A stretch of DNA of 64,000 nt, from the NCBI GenBank assembly GCA_022497155.1, contig MU385714.1:930001-994000 (forward strand), written 5' to 3'. This stretch comes from Whalleya microplaca (taxonomy: Eukaryota > Ascomycota > Sordariomycetes > Xylariales > Xylariaceae). The stretch's first letter is position 1. The number at the start of each line of letters is the position of its first letter. This document shows positions 11,933 through 24,047 of the stretch, one piece after another. Made by a program: the position numbers and the translations under genes. The notes beneath the pieces are model-generated. The model was not told where the DNA came from, did not search any database, and was given only the letters and a program-made list of their open reading frames with translations.

Positions 11933-12857
11933 AGTGAATCGAGATATAATGTGGCGCGTAAGAATTAACGAGGCTGAGAGGGGTCAAAGCGCCAGGCGAA
12001 CGTCTGAAAATTGAACTCTAAACTCTCGATCGAGGATCAACGTGAGGGTATCTAGAAGATAGCGCCAATCGAAAATGCTTGACGGGAAGATAGTAGTGGC
12101 GGATGGACAGTCGCCAGCTGACGTATCCAGAAGGGTATCGTTGAGATGGATTGGCGATGAAGTGGTCGAGAGAAAGGCGAAAAAAAGTCGAGGATTGTAG
12201 ATTAAGCGTAATTGACGAGAATTCAATCTGTCAAGGAGCGTCAGGTCGACGCGATTGCTCGAACGGTAAAGACGTAGTCTCAAGTGCAGGTCGCAAGTAC
12301 ATGGATTTCCACATTCAAGATGACGTCGTAGGAACGATATTGATGCGCAACTGTTTCAAAACGATAGACCTCTGGCAACTAACTCAGTATAGACTACCCA
12401 GAGAGTTGGGTAATGCTAGACGAAGTAATTTGGTGATGGAGTTTGTTGGTTGATGAAATGGAGATGATGAAGTTGAACACTGTTGAAGTACCTAGGTAAG
12501 TTGGAAATCCATATACAATGAATGGCAGAATTCGGGCGGTGAGCAAAGATCCTAGCCAAATGCTAAACTATTTTGGGTCTAGTTTTATACGGAGAGTTCT
12601 TATTGGCCAGAAGAAACCGACTAGGCATGTATCTTCTATAAGTACCTCGGCAGCCAGGGGTTGGGCACTATCCTACGTAGTACAGGACTAAACTTTACTA
12701 TGTGCCTACTTATTAACAGGTAAACGTCTTTTAGAAAAACAAATTATATTACAACCATTTGCATGGGTTGTACCATTTTTGAGACATTATATACATATTT
12801 TTCTGCTATCTCCAGGCGCGGGAATGTAGTTATCTTAAAGAAAGTTCGCCCAACGAC
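11933..12857. other. Intergenic upstream of TAF10, up to the retrotransposon
   Basis: This holds the TAF10 promoter and 5' UTR. A 100-codon plus-strand frame (12151-12453) has no recognisable features. Base composition is normal until the element begins at 12863. Confidence 0.5.
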
Positions 12858-12862
12858 GATAC
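12858..12862. repeat. Target-site duplication GATAC, left copy
   Basis: GATAC directly precedes the 5' LTR and is repeated directly after the 3' LTR at 21066-21070. A 5-bp duplication is standard for Ty1/copia insertion. It shows the two LTRs belong to one insertion. Confidence 0.9.
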
Positions 12863-13056
12863 TGTCACGATAATAGGGATATTAAAGATCTCTTTTAAGC
12901 CTATGGATCTCGGAGCAATATTGCTCCGAGATCTATAGGCTTAAAAAGAGATCTTTTATAATTAAAAGATCTTTCGGATCTTAGATTTTTATATAATTTT
13001 ATTAAAGTAATTACGGCAGCACTTAAATGATCTTTATATATACTATAATTATAATA
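12863..13056 (+). repeat. 5' LTR (194 bp) with long internal palindrome
   Basis: It starts TGTCACG and ends in AATAATA. The 3' LTR's GTGATA end shows the original inverted terminus was TGTCAC...GTGACA. Positions of about 12882-12957 form a near-perfect inverted repeat centred between 12919 and 12920, with arms of about 38 nt carrying one mismatch and one single-base bulge. Alignment to the 3' LTR gives 27 differences, all transitions. Confidence 0.93.
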
Positions 13057-14530
13057 GTTATAAGCCCGGTTAATGTTTAAGGCCGGTACTTTTTAGTAAT
13101 TACTTATTAAAATTAAATTATTTTATTTTTTATATTTTTTTTCTTTTTATAATAGTTTTTCGAACTATAAACAAGCTTAATATTATATTTTTAATAACCG
13201 ATTTAATCCTTATTATTACGCTCTTTAAGAACAGTTATAGCTAGCTTAAGTGGTACGTCTAATTAGAGGCTAATTATAAAATCTATAAGGTATAATATTT
13301 AGTTAACTTAAACGTTTCCGACTGTAATAAATCTTACGCTTTCTCTCTAACAGTATTTACGCTTAAAAAAGTTAAGGCTATAAAAGTTATAAAAATCTTC
13401 CGATCTTATAACGAAAGCCTGTAAAAATGGCAAGCTTTGTTAAAATTAAGCTGTCTATAAGCCCTAAAAAAGCCTTCCGAGCCTACCGATAAAAAGGTAA
13501 TGGAAAGTTTTAAAGATTAAGTAAAAGCTTATAGCGTTACCGCTATTAATTAAAACAGTAATTACGGGCGCTATAACGTAATTTAAAATTGGGTATTTAA
13601 AATAGTCGATTTTAATTTAAAAGCTTTAGCGATAACTATAAGCTTTTAAAAAGAAGTAATTATAGTTTAAGATATTATTAAAGCTTTAAAGAGCTTTTTA
13701 GCACTTTCGATAGCGAGCATTCGAACTATAATATTAGAAATTTATCGATAAATATTAGTTAGGGCTAAAAAAAGCTCAGTTAAACCTAATAGATAATACG
13801 CGGAATAATATCGAGCTTTTGTAAACGCTTAAGCTTACGAGCTTCTTAAAATTAATAAAGTATTAGCAGTTAAAGATTTTTTTAATATAGTAAAAGCTCG
13901 CTTAGCCTTTAATTAAGTAATAAAAAAGCTCGGTAATATAATTAAGAACGATCGTTTAAGGAATTGACTAATTACATTAGTTTAATATAGAAATTAGTTC
14001 GGAGCTTTATTATATAAAAATTAGCTAAAGGCTCGAAATAAAGCTCTAGGCCTTTTTATTACGCTTAAAGGATAGCCTAATAGTTTAGACCTTAAATAAA
14101 GATTTACCGATAGTAGATTTTTAAGCAAGCCTAATAGTAATTCCGGAGTTTGGAATAAATAACTATACCCTTATTTACTAGCTGAAAAACGTTTATACTA
14201 CTGGATATTTAAATTATACGCGATTTTATAATACGCTATTATTAAAAAAAGCGATAGAATTATTAATATCCCGAAAAAGTCTTATATAGCCGAGATTAAA
14301 AAATGTTTTAAGCTTTTTAGGTGGAAAAACCTAGCGGATAGGATCCACTTTTAGGGATAGCAAATAAAATAGGGCTTACGAAATAAGGGTGATCGAAAGG
14401 GTTAAAAGCTTAAAAAAAGATCCTAAAATTTAATAGTCCCTAACTGTTTTATAAAAATAGTGATCGACTTTATTAAGGATTTTAAGTTTAAAGGATTACC
14501 GGGTTTTTATATTATGATAGGATTCGAAAA
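13057..14530 (+). pseudogene. Decayed gag region of the copia element
   Basis: Its position between the 5' LTR and the protease remnant implies gag. RIP has placed stops throughout and I cannot recognise a capsid motif. The start just after the LTR (GTTATAAGCCCGG) may be the altered primer-binding site; I cannot name the tRNA. Confidence 0.5.
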
Positions 14531-14539
14531 ATACCTATT

Positions 14540-17500
14540 TTCGGAATGTATTATTATCGACAACTATAGAGCTTTTTATTTAGTTAATAACGCGGCATTA
14601 ATAGTCTTAGGGAGTTTTTGTCTTATTTAAAATAATAAAGTAATAAAAATAGACATTTCGAGCTTTCTTATTACTAAACGAGGCAAAAAAATCTTTTCTA
14701 AGATTTTTTAGGTTAAGAAAAAAAAAGAGTCTTAGGATTTTAAGCTTATTAATATAGTATTTATTAAGAGATTTTATATAAATATTATTTCGGAAGCTCG
14801 TTTAAGAGATATAAAGATTTAATATTACGGACTCGATTGTTTATTATAGTACGGTATTATAGATTATAACGTTATATTTAAAAAGCTTTTTCGAAAATAT
14901 AACTTAGTTTTTATTAAATATAACGAGCTTTCTTTATATTATAACGAGCTTATAGTAATTAATGCCACTTTATTTAAGGAGATTAAATAAAGCGTAATAG
15001 GAGTATTAATTCTCCCTATAATAGAGAGAAATAGGCTATGGAGACCTTTTAGGGATCCCGCGCGCCCGAGAAAGGATTTTAAAGCTTTATAGTATATTCG
15101 GTTAGGTTATTTAAGACTAGTAGCGCTAAAAGCTTTAGTAATAAATGTACGGAATATAAGAATTAATAGTACGAAACGAGTAAAGTGTTTTTATTACGTT
15201 ATAACTTACGCTTGTTAGGTAATATTACGACGCCGATTAGAGTATTTTTTATCCCGTCCTTTTTAGAAGATTTTATAGGATTTTTTCGATTTTAAAAAAG
15301 GGTACGAGAGATCGGAATAAGCACTTATAATAAAAGATAAATATAGCGGAGTAATTTTTATTATCCCGCTAAAAAATAAGGTTTAGCTATATGTTTTCGG
15401 GACTTTATAGTAATTCGAAATTAAAATCTATAGGTAGTATAAGGTACCGATTTATAAAATTTATAGCAATAACGAAAAAGCTGTGATTAGATTTAAAGGA
15501 TATACTATTTATTAGCTTTAGGCCTAAAAGAAAGGGATAAATTTTAAGCTTCCTTTATTATATATTAAAAAGCCTATAGAAAATAGCGAGCGAGCTAGTT
15601 AAAAAATTATCGATAAATTAATTAAAATAAGAATAGGAGCTAAGCTCTTTTAAAAGTTTTAGCTAAAAAGCATATAAGCCGTAGCCTATTTATATAATAT
15701 CTTATTATTTTAAAATAAAGCTTTATATACCCCTTGCGAGATATTTGATTTATAGTTTAAGTAGTATTTTAGGTAGTATAATTTAATAATTATACGAGCG
15801 CTAACAAGCGATTTACGGCCTAATTAGGACAGTATATATACCTATAGCTGTCAAGCTTACCCGCTTAAAACGGAGCGTGCGGCCGGAAAAAATAAAAGAT
15901 TATTTAAGATCGAACTTAAGAGATATATTAAATATTTAATTAGCTATAAGGCTTTTAATATATATTATATTTAAATCTCGAGTTTAAATTAGGTAATTAT
16001 TATAAAAAACGTTTGGTTTAATAAAAATTTATATTATTTATTAGAGTAAAAAAAGCAAAAGCTTTTAATACCTTAAGTTTTTGCCGATAAATTAATGGAG
16101 ATAGAGAATGTTAGATAGCTATTATAAATTATAAAAGTATTGGATATATAGGAAAGCTTTAAGTTTTCGGGAATAAAGTCGGGATTTAATTAGATTAATT
16201 AAATAAAGGACGAGCTTATTATAAAACCCGAGATTTTAGAAGAAATATAGGGTTAAAAGTCGGGGGTAAACGCGCCTAAAGAAATCGTTAGTAGTTTAAT
16301 TATTATTAAGCTACTAGAAAACAATTTTACCGAAAATTAGCTGTATAAACTTTTAACTCCCCGTAAAACCTTAAAGCCTAGCTTTAAGTAAGTTTTATAG
16401 CTAGGCTTTAGCTAAAAAATAAGTGCCGAAATAAGCATAAAAGATTACAGTAATATTAAATCGATAATTATTATTCGACTATTAGTAAATAGTAAGGATT
16501 TTTAGTTTTTAAGGGAGGTATATTTTGCCGAGGAGTTCGGCATTAAAAATTTGCGTAATTGTTAAAGATTAAATAAATAGCTAAAGGACGATACAGATTG
16601 TTAGCACGAAATTTAATAGCAAGCCGGTAATTACCTAATGTTAAAAAAACGAAATCGAAAGATTTATTTATTTATTATAAAAGAAAGTAAGCGGATAAAA
16701 GGTAAAGACCCCGAAGATTTTAATTAAAGTATTAGAGATAGAAGGTAAAGATTTATAGCTTTTATTATACTATTTTATAGGAATAACGAGATTATTTTAT
16801 TTAATAAATTAAGCTGGTTAGATTTTTTAAATACCTATATATCTAATTAACTATAAGCTATTTAGAAAAAAGATTGGCAGTATAAAATATTATATACGGT
16901 AATTGTAATAATAGTATATTAAAATAGGGCGGATCGTTTAAGAGCTATACTAAATAAGTTATGTATATACCGAGATAATTTTCTTAAAGCTTCCCCGAAA
17001 ATCTAAAGGGATTTTAATATTCACTTTTTAGGAAATCGTTTTAAAGAAAACGCTAAAAAGGAGATTAAGAATTTTTTGCGCTTAAGAATTTAAAGGGTTA
17101 TTAATCGAAAGCGTATTAAGCACTACTTATTACCTTTAAAATGGGTATTTATTTATAAATTTAATAAAGATAGATATCTAGAGCTTTATAAAGCTAAAAT
17201 AGTAGTACGCGGGGATTTTTAAGAAAAGGGAATAATTTAAAGTATATATATTATTACGCTCGCAGCAAAATTTTTTAAGCTAATAATAGCGCTTGCTATA
17301 AAATTTAATTTTAAGGTTTTTTAGTATAACGTTAAAAGCGCGTTTTTAAATACTTTATATAATAGATTAAAGCCTATAATATATAAGTTTTTTAACGGCT
17401 TTAAAATTAGTGGGAAATGTATTAAGATTTTATAAGTTTTATATAGTTTAAGGGAATTACCTTTATTATAATATAACAAATTTGCTATTATTTTTAAGAT

Positions 17501-18545
17501 ATTAGGCTTTATTGTTTCTCCTAAAGAGCCTTGCCTTTTTTATATAAAAGGGAGAAAAATTTTCGTAATTTTTTATATGGACGATTTTTTATTACTATTT
17601 AAGTATCGGCATTAAATAAAAGCTATTAAATTAATTACGGCTATAAAGAAAATATATAAAATTAAGGAATAAAAAAAGATTTTTTAATATTTAGGAATTA
17701 GAGTATTAAAAAATCGATAGCGAAAATCGATTACCTTATTTTATAATTCTTATATTAATAAAATTATTTTATGTTTTAATTTAGTTAATAATAGTTAGTT
17801 TTTAGTAATTTTTTTACTATATGCCGAACTTTTTAAATATAAAGGGTAAGTTTTAAAAAAATAAATTAAAAAATACTAAAAGCGTATAAAATCGATTTTA
17901 TATACCGCGATTATAATACGCTTTAATATAGTTTATATAATAATATAGCTCTTTTATTTCCTTACTAATTTAAGTTCGAAATATATAGTAATAGTAAATT
18001 AGGTAATCCGTTATTTATATACCACGCGTTTTTTGGGTATTAGGTATAAAAGTAAGAGCTTTAAAAAGCAAGCTTTGATTATTATAAGTAATGCTTTTTT
18101 TATAAATAATACGGAATCTCGAAAATTTTTCTATAGGTATATTATATCCCTTTTCGGGGGTGCCATTATATAAAAAGCTATTAGGCAAAATACCATATCT
18201 ACCTTAATAATTAAAACTAAAGTTATAGTTTTTAAATATACAGCTAAAGAGAGTATAGCTTTAAAGCGGTTATTTTAAGATATTATCTTAAATTTTAAAA
18301 AGCTATAAAAAATTTTTTATAATAATTAATAGGCGATTAAGCTTATTACTAAAGAAGGATTTAGGATTAATATTAAGCTCCGTTATATCGATATTTAAAA
18401 TATATAGCTTTATTAAAAGTATATTAAAAGAAGTTTTGAAGTGACTTATTTAGTTATAAATTAAATGTTAATAAATAGATTTATTAAAAGGCTTTTTAAA
18501 TAAATATTCGAATATTTTAAAGCTTTATTAAACCTTTAAAATAAT
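14540..18545 (+). pseudogene. Decayed copia pol: protease, integrase, reverse transcriptase, RNase H
   Basis: Read conceptually with many stops. A segment near 14544-14620 with VNNAALIVLGSF matches the region after the copia protease active site. 15280-15780 carries integrase-like text, including SDNE and a YLYN...TPCEIF stretch corresponding to the usual YLxNRxP...TPxE. Reverse transcriptase follows: WVFIYKFNKDRYLELYKA at about 17140-17200, then VVRGDF, LYSLRELPLL, and FYMDDF at about 17571-17590. RNase H-like ISLFGGAI lies near 18150. These are copia (RVT_2) landmarks in correct order, interrupted by RIP-created nonsense codons. Confidence 0.85.
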
Positions 18546-20871
18546 AAAGCTATAATTATAAATCGTTAGGGAATATAAAAAGCGAGCTTAACTTAAGCTT
18601 ATATATTTAATAACCTTATAAACTCCTATAAAAAAGATAAAGTAAAAAAAGACTACTTTAATAACGAGTAATAAGTTTGTATTTTAATTTAAGACTAATA
18701 AAATACCGAGCGTAAGCTTATTCTTTAATAATTAGGCTTATAAGCCTTACCGATAAAAAATATAAAAACAAAAAATCCTTACTAATTAAGTAAAGCCTAA
18801 TATATAATAAAACCCGGAAAAATAACCTAATTTAAGCTTAAAAAATTTACGAGCTTTTTTAAGAGTTTTATAGCGCGAATTAAACAATTTTTTTTTAATT
18901 AAGGAGCCGAAAAAGTAAAGCCGGATAAATTGGCAGCAGTTAAAACAGAGATTACGTTTATAAGGCGAATTTCCGAAAAAACCGATAAATTAGGAACTAT
19001 AGGAGCGATAAAAAGGCGAGCTACCGAAAGAACCGATAAGTTAGGAACTATAAAAGCGTAAGGGCTTATAATAAACTAAAAAACGGAAATCGAAAAAGCC
19101 TCCGGGCTAATAGCGAGAAACTTTTTACTAACGCTAATAAAAATAGGACTGTTATTATAAATATATATAATAAGTTTGCTAAGATTTTTGCTAAAAGCCC
19201 GGTAGCGTTATAAAAAATAAAAAAATTAGTATATTATTAGTTTTAAAATCGCTAAAAAAACTTACGGCAAAATTAATAATATTATATAAATAAACGTAGT
19301 AGCGAGCGGTATAAAAAAGCTAAGGGGGGTTATAAAAATTTATATTAGCTTATTAAGCTTTTTAAAGAAAAGTTAAAAAATCTTATTTTAGGCGGTAAAA
19401 ATAACCCGAGCCGTATTTATAATAGCGGGAGTTTCGAAATATTTTTAAGTATTTATAAAGCGCGACTTTATTAAATTTTAAAGTATAAATATAATAAATA
19501 TAAAAATCGGCGCGAAAAATAGAAATAGCGTTAGGGCGTAGGGTATTTTTTTTTTTACGGGTGGGGGTATTAGTAAAGCTTGGAATTATAGCGTTAAAAG
19601 TACTAAAGAGAATTGTCGGAAGCGGTATAAGGGTTATTATAGGATTATTAATGCCGGAGCTTTTTTTAGGAATAGTTAGAGCCTAAAAAGGAGTATTACT
19701 TTTATTACTTAATAAGCTCGGAGGTTTAGTAAAGCCGGGCTTTTAGCAGATAAGAAAAAAAAATAAAAGAATATTAAAATCGTTTTTACTGGAGTCGAGT
19801 TTTAAAAATTCGATAGTTTATTCCGGCTTTTATTTATTATCGGAATCGGAATTAAAAATTTCGGAAAGCGGAACCTACTTTTTTATTTTATTATCCGGGA
19901 GTTTCTTCTTATTTTCGTTACTAAAGAAATTACTGCTTTTTTATCCTTTTTTTTTTTATAATACGAGTTTCGGGCTTATTTTCGGGCTACTCGAGTATAA
20001 TAATATCGTTAGGTTTTTTAAGGGAGTCTTTATTATTATTAGGCTTTTCGGGAAAGCTTTTACCACCGGAAATCTTATTACCGGGACATAAAAAATCGTT
20101 TTTTAAAAAGCCTTGGGAGTTTTAAGTAGTAAGCTTAAAAGTTTCGTTATTAAAGGCGGAAACGGGAAGCAAACCCGACAAAAAGCTCGGTAGTAAAGGC
20201 TAATTATTTTTAAAAATAGCGCGGTAATATTTTAAATTAACTACGCGGTATTATTTATATAAACGAGCGAAAGAACGTATTGCTTTTTTTTTATAAATAT
20301 AACGCTTTTTTTAAGCTTAACGATTTTTTAGCGAGCGCGACAGATACGCTTACAGCTATAAGCCGAAAGATTATATTTTAAAGCTATAATTTAAGGTAAT
20401 AGTTGCGAAAATTTATATATTTATTAATTAAGTGTAGCTTTAAATATATATAATTATATAATTACTTATTGCGGGAAAGCTTAAAATAATAATAAAAAAT
20501 TTAAAAACGCGAAAATAATATTTAACAATTGCTATAATAAAATTAGCGATATAGGTAAAAAAAGTGCGGTAATTACGAAAATATTTTAAAGATTTATAAA
20601 ATTGTTATTGCAATATTCGAGAAGTTTAAAAAATTTTAAGTATTAAAAAAAAATCTTATAGTATTATAAAAAATAAAATCTTATAATAACTAACGGGATT
20701 ATTACTAGAGAAGCTATTTTTAATTACGTTAGCTAAAATTTTAATAAGTTATTAAGTAACGGATTATAGATATAGCTATATATTTATTAAGCGAGCTTTA
20801 GGTAGTTATTTTTATTTATATTTATATAATTATAAATATTTCTTTAGGATCTCTTGCTAAAATAAAGAGTA
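18546..20871 (+). other. Long 3' internal segment between RNase H and the 3' LTR
   Basis: About 2.3 kb that a minimal copia element would lack. It is as AT-rich and RIP-like as the rest, so it was present when RIP acted. Around 18965-19070 a unit of about 50 bp is repeated twice (conceptual ISEKTDKLGTIGAIKRR / ATERTDKLGTIKA). No conserved domain is readable on either strand. It could be a third reading frame, a captured host sequence or a nested insertion whose ends have decayed. Confidence 0.45.
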
Positions 20872-21065
20872 TATTACAATAATAGAGATATTAAAAATCT
20901 TTTTTAAGCTTATAAATCTCGGAGTAATATTATTCCGAGATTTATAGGCTTAAAAAAAGATCTTTTATAACTAGAAGATCTTTTGGATCTTAAATTTTTA
21001 TATAATTTTACTAGAGTGATTACGGCAGCACCTAAATAATCTTTATATATACTGTAACTGTGATA
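20872..21065 (+). repeat. 3' LTR (194 bp)
   Basis: Aligns end to end with 12863-13056, 167/194 identical, with transitions only. It begins TATTACAATAATAG (RIP form of TGTCACGATAATAG) and ends ACTGTGATA. The preceding AAATAAAGAGTA is the likely remnant of the polypurine tract. The internal palindrome is retained in altered form. Confidence 0.93.
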
Positions 21066-21070
21066 GATAC
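21066..21070. repeat. Target-site duplication GATAC, right copy
   Basis: Identical to 12858-12862, directly after the 3' LTR. Confidence 0.9.
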
Positions 21071-22210
21071 CTTAATAACCAAGAATTATTAAGACATATT
21101 ATACTTGACTTCCTTAGCAAGCTATGAGTATCTGCATGAAGTTATAATGGTATACATCTACAGGTAACCGGCTAGGAAAATAGAGGATTTACCGACTGAA
21201 CAGTGAAGGGCTCTCTCAAGAATTATATTTATATATCTTGACCATCTCAACCTCTGCCACCTCCCCTTGAGGCCTGTCCATAGGCCTGAGGCCGGAGACT
21301 TCATACTCCAAAACTTCAGCGGTACCATTGTGTCAAGTGTTCCCGTGTACGATAGCAGTTGCCAGAGAAGCGAATGCTCATCACAAATCTTTCTGAGCGG
21401 CAAGTAGCACGAGTTCTTCAGCCGCTACTGTGAACCAGCACACACGATAGTTAGCTATTCACTTCACTCCGTATCCCGGGACAATTAGCAATCCTCACTT
21501 TCCACCACAGTATCTATGTTCTACATCGTAATAGAATATAAAATTGAAGTTAACTAATATTTTCCAGAAACATTGGCGGAACAGCGAGGCTCCTTCATCA
21601 TGACATTGCGCCTTCGTCAAATGTTAACATAATGGGTAGTAAAGCTACTGCATGGGTATCGGAGAAAAAACATAGCAGTGATAAGCCAACAACTAAGAAC
21701 AAAGAATGGTGTCAAATATATTCAGTTGCTGTGTAAAGTCCTATGATTCATATACTCCCATCCCCGTTCTCATTCAACTCGTCCCATTTTGAGCAGGAGC
21801 AAGGAGTTAGGGTGGTATGAGTACATTACCCATCACTACTGTAGGTGGCTATCAACGTAGCAGTCCACCAGAGCGGGACCTGTTATTGCTTTAGCAGTAC
21901 CTAAGTAATTGTCTCGGCGTACTTGACAATTCCTTTGCGCTATGCCATGCCGCATTGAGTGCACACATACTTTTGACGAGCTTGGTGATCATGCTACGTG
22001 GGTTGGAGGCTTCGAGCTATGTCGTAGAGCGATTGCTTCTTCGGAAGCTGTAGAAATTATGCCTCTTGAAGCCTCCTCGATATCATGACTGAGATATAGC
22101 GTAGCTATTATTTCAGACATACTCGCACTTGGGAATCCGGGCGGACCACAATATATGAGCTTACAGCCATCATCAAGAATCACCCGTAATCATCTCATGA
22201 AGAAACGTTC
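21071..22210. other. Intergenic, retrotransposon to CTF8
   Basis: Normal base composition resumes directly after the element. It should contain the CTF8 3' UTR. I see no gene or repeat. Confidence 0.5.
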
Positions 22211-22672
22211 TCATCCAGTTCCTACAGGCTCTGGCCGTTGTGAAAATACCAGCTTGTACTTGACAATCTCGACCACCTCCAGGTTCTCAGTCACAGGCTC
22301 AGAAGTTGAATCTGCCATAGCCACATCCTCCCCTGATTTGGCTTGCTTTCGGATGATAGCTATAGCTTTCGGCAGCTTCTTGACTTCGCCAGTGAGCCTT
22401 TGATGCTGACCGACATAGAGCTGGACCCGCTTCATCCAAGAAGTACTGGATGGATCTTGGGTATCGGGATGATAGTCTGGGAAAGTAATACGGCCGACAG
22501 AAATCTCCTGAGGGTCCCCGTCGTTGCTTTCAATGATCTGAGGTAGATTGATAGTGCCTTGAAGCTCTAGAATTGCCAACCCGGACGGCGTCTGGATGAG
22601 TGGTGGGAGAGGGTTATTGATGGCAACTTGCGCTGCAGGTTTCTTAGGGTGTAACTGAACGGAAGAGGTCAT
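22211..22672 (-). CDS. CTF8: Chromosome transmission fidelity protein 8
   Basis: A single exon gives 153 residues. The start at MTSSVQLHP is preferred over an in-frame ATG at 22699 because fungal Ctf8 proteins begin this way. Features seen: LPPLIQTPSGLAILELQGTI (the Ctf8 core motif near residues 20-45), VGRITFPDY, MKRVQLYVGQHQRLTGEVKKLPKAIAI (the conserved GxHQRLxGEVxKLxKP-like segment), and a C-terminal beta-strand region ending VEIVKYKLVFSQRPEP. Family role: with Dcc1 and Ctf18 it forms an alternative replication factor C clamp loader for PCNA, needed for sister-chromatid cohesion. It is divergent from RPS6, sharing a 326-bp promoter region. Confidence 0.88.
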   Translation of the reverse strand: MTSSVQLHPKKPAAQVAINNPLPPLIQTPSGLAILELQGTINLPQIIESNDGDPQEISVGRITFPDYHPDTQDPSSTSWMKRVQLYVGQHQRLTGEVKKLPKAIAIIRKQAKSGEDVAMADSTSEPVTENLEVVEIVKYKLVFSQRPEPVGTG

Positions 22673-22998
22673 CTTGGAGTGTCTAATGCCCTCGTCCAAC
22701 CATCGAGGGTAATCTTCATTAATCAGCCTTGTGAGAATGAAGTACCTAGTAATTGTGCCTGCACGCGTTGAGACGCGTTGGCGGCTTTTATTCGGGTAAT
22801 TGCTTGAGCACTGACCCGAATGACTCTAAATGTGGTCCGTGCATCTAAGCCCTAGGGGACCCACTCCCTGCGCAGCAAAATTGGATTAGGCGAAGAAAAT
22901 CACACAACCGACTTGACCTCAACTCTAATTTTTTCGGTGGCTCTCCATTCGACTTCTCCAACAACAAACCACAGTCGACGCCGACAACCACCGCCGAG
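22673..22998. promoter_or_regulatory. Shared promoter region between CTF8 and RPS6
   Basis: 326 bp separate the divergent start codons. The RPS6-proximal part is rich in pyrimidine tracts and AC-rich sequence, as is usual ahead of fungal ribosomal-protein genes. No specific factor site can be named with confidence. Confidence 0.45.
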
Positions 22999-24047
22999 AT
23001 GAAGTTGAACATCTCATACCCTGCCAATGGCAGCCAAAAGCTGATCGACATTGAAGATGAGCGAAAGCTCCGAGACTTCATGGAGAAGCGCGTACGTCTT
23101 GCCTTCCCCTTCCTCCCGCTACGACATGCACACCCAAATATCTACAATTATCCAGTTGCATCGCATCGAAGAATATTTCGCCTGCTCTTGACATACTAAC
23201 ATGGCTGCTTCCTGTAGATGGGCGCTGAAGTTCCCGGAGACAACCTCGGCGACGAGTTCAAGGGCTACATCTTCCGCATTACTGGTGGCAACGACAAGCA
23301 AGGTTTCCCGATGAAGCAGGGTGTCATGCACCCTACCCGTGTCCGACTCCTCCTCTCCGACGGCCACTCCTGCTACCGACCCCGCCGCAGCGGTGAGCGC
23401 AAGCGCAAGTCAGTCCGCGGCTGCATCGTCGGCATGGACCTGTCCGTCCTCGCCCTCTCCATCGTCAAGCAGGGCGACAACGAGATCCCCGGCGTGACCG
23501 ACGTCGTCCACCCCAAGCGCCTGGGCCCCAAGCGAGCCACCAAGATCCGCCGCTTCTTCGGTCTCAGCAAGGATGACGATGTAAGTAGAACATCTGTCAT
23601 CACCTACTCGGTCGTTGCTTCTGCGGGATGAGAGAGAAGAATCCCTTGCAATGAATACCACCGAGTAGAGTCTGAGCGGAAACAATATATGGTACACAAG
23701 ATGGCTAATATACCGGGATTGTGATAGGTCCGCAAGTACGTCATCCGACGTGAGGTCCAGCCCAAGGGTGAGGGCAAGAAGCCTTACACCAAGGCCCCCA
23801 AGATCCAGAGACTGGTCACTCCCCAGCGTCTCCAGCACAAGCGCCACCGCATTGCGCTCAAGCGCAGACAGGCTGAGAAGGTCAAGGACGAGGCGGTATG
23901 TGCAACCTTTCAAACCGAAATTTCTATGCTTCATATGCTAACGATGACCAGAACGAGTACGCCCAGATCCTAGCCAAGCGTGTTGCCGAGGCCCGTGCCC
24001 ACAAGGCCGATGCTCGCAAGAGAAGAGCAAGCTCGATGCGCAAGTAA
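22999..24047 (+). CDS. RPS6: 40S ribosomal protein eS6
   Basis: Four exons (22999-23091, 23218-23580, 23728-23895, 23952-24047) encode 239 residues, the family's standard length. Seen: [49 protein letters not shown] (eS6 signature), [38 protein letters not shown] and the helical C-terminal tail. The tail ends [10 protein letters not shown], with the RRxSS kinase target conserved from yeast. Role: component of the small ribosomal subunit and a target of TOR-pathway AGC kinases. The first intron falls 31 codons into the gene and all junctions complete codons exactly. Confidence 0.97.

Larger units (their letters stand above)
12863..21065 (+). mobile_element. RIP-degraded Ty1/copia LTR retrotransposon, full length 8,203 bp
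   Basis: Two 194-bp LTRs and GATAC duplications bound the element. The interior is strongly AT-rich and has no ATG-started frame of 60 codons or more in any frame. Conceptual plus-strand reading still shows the copia pol order: protease near 14540-14640, integrase about 14900-15780, reverse transcriptase about 17080-17800 with an intact YMDD box at 17574-17585, and RNase H about 18050-18545. That order (integrase before reverse transcriptase) defines copia rather than gypsy. The LTRs differ at 27 of 194 sites, all C/T or G/A transitions, with no indel or transversion, the signature of RIP. About 2.3 kb between RNase H and the 3' LTR is unusually long. It inserted about 0.9 kb upstream of TAF10 and 1.1 kb from the CTF8 stop. 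Confidence 0.95.

Noticed and set aside
12151..12453. 100-codon plus-strand frame upstream of TAF10
   Set aside because: No recognisable composition or motif, and it overlaps the probable TAF10 promoter/5' UTR.
23581..23727. Possible box C/D snoRNA in RPS6 intron 2
   Set aside because: There is a CTGA, but no good RTGATGA box and no closing stem.
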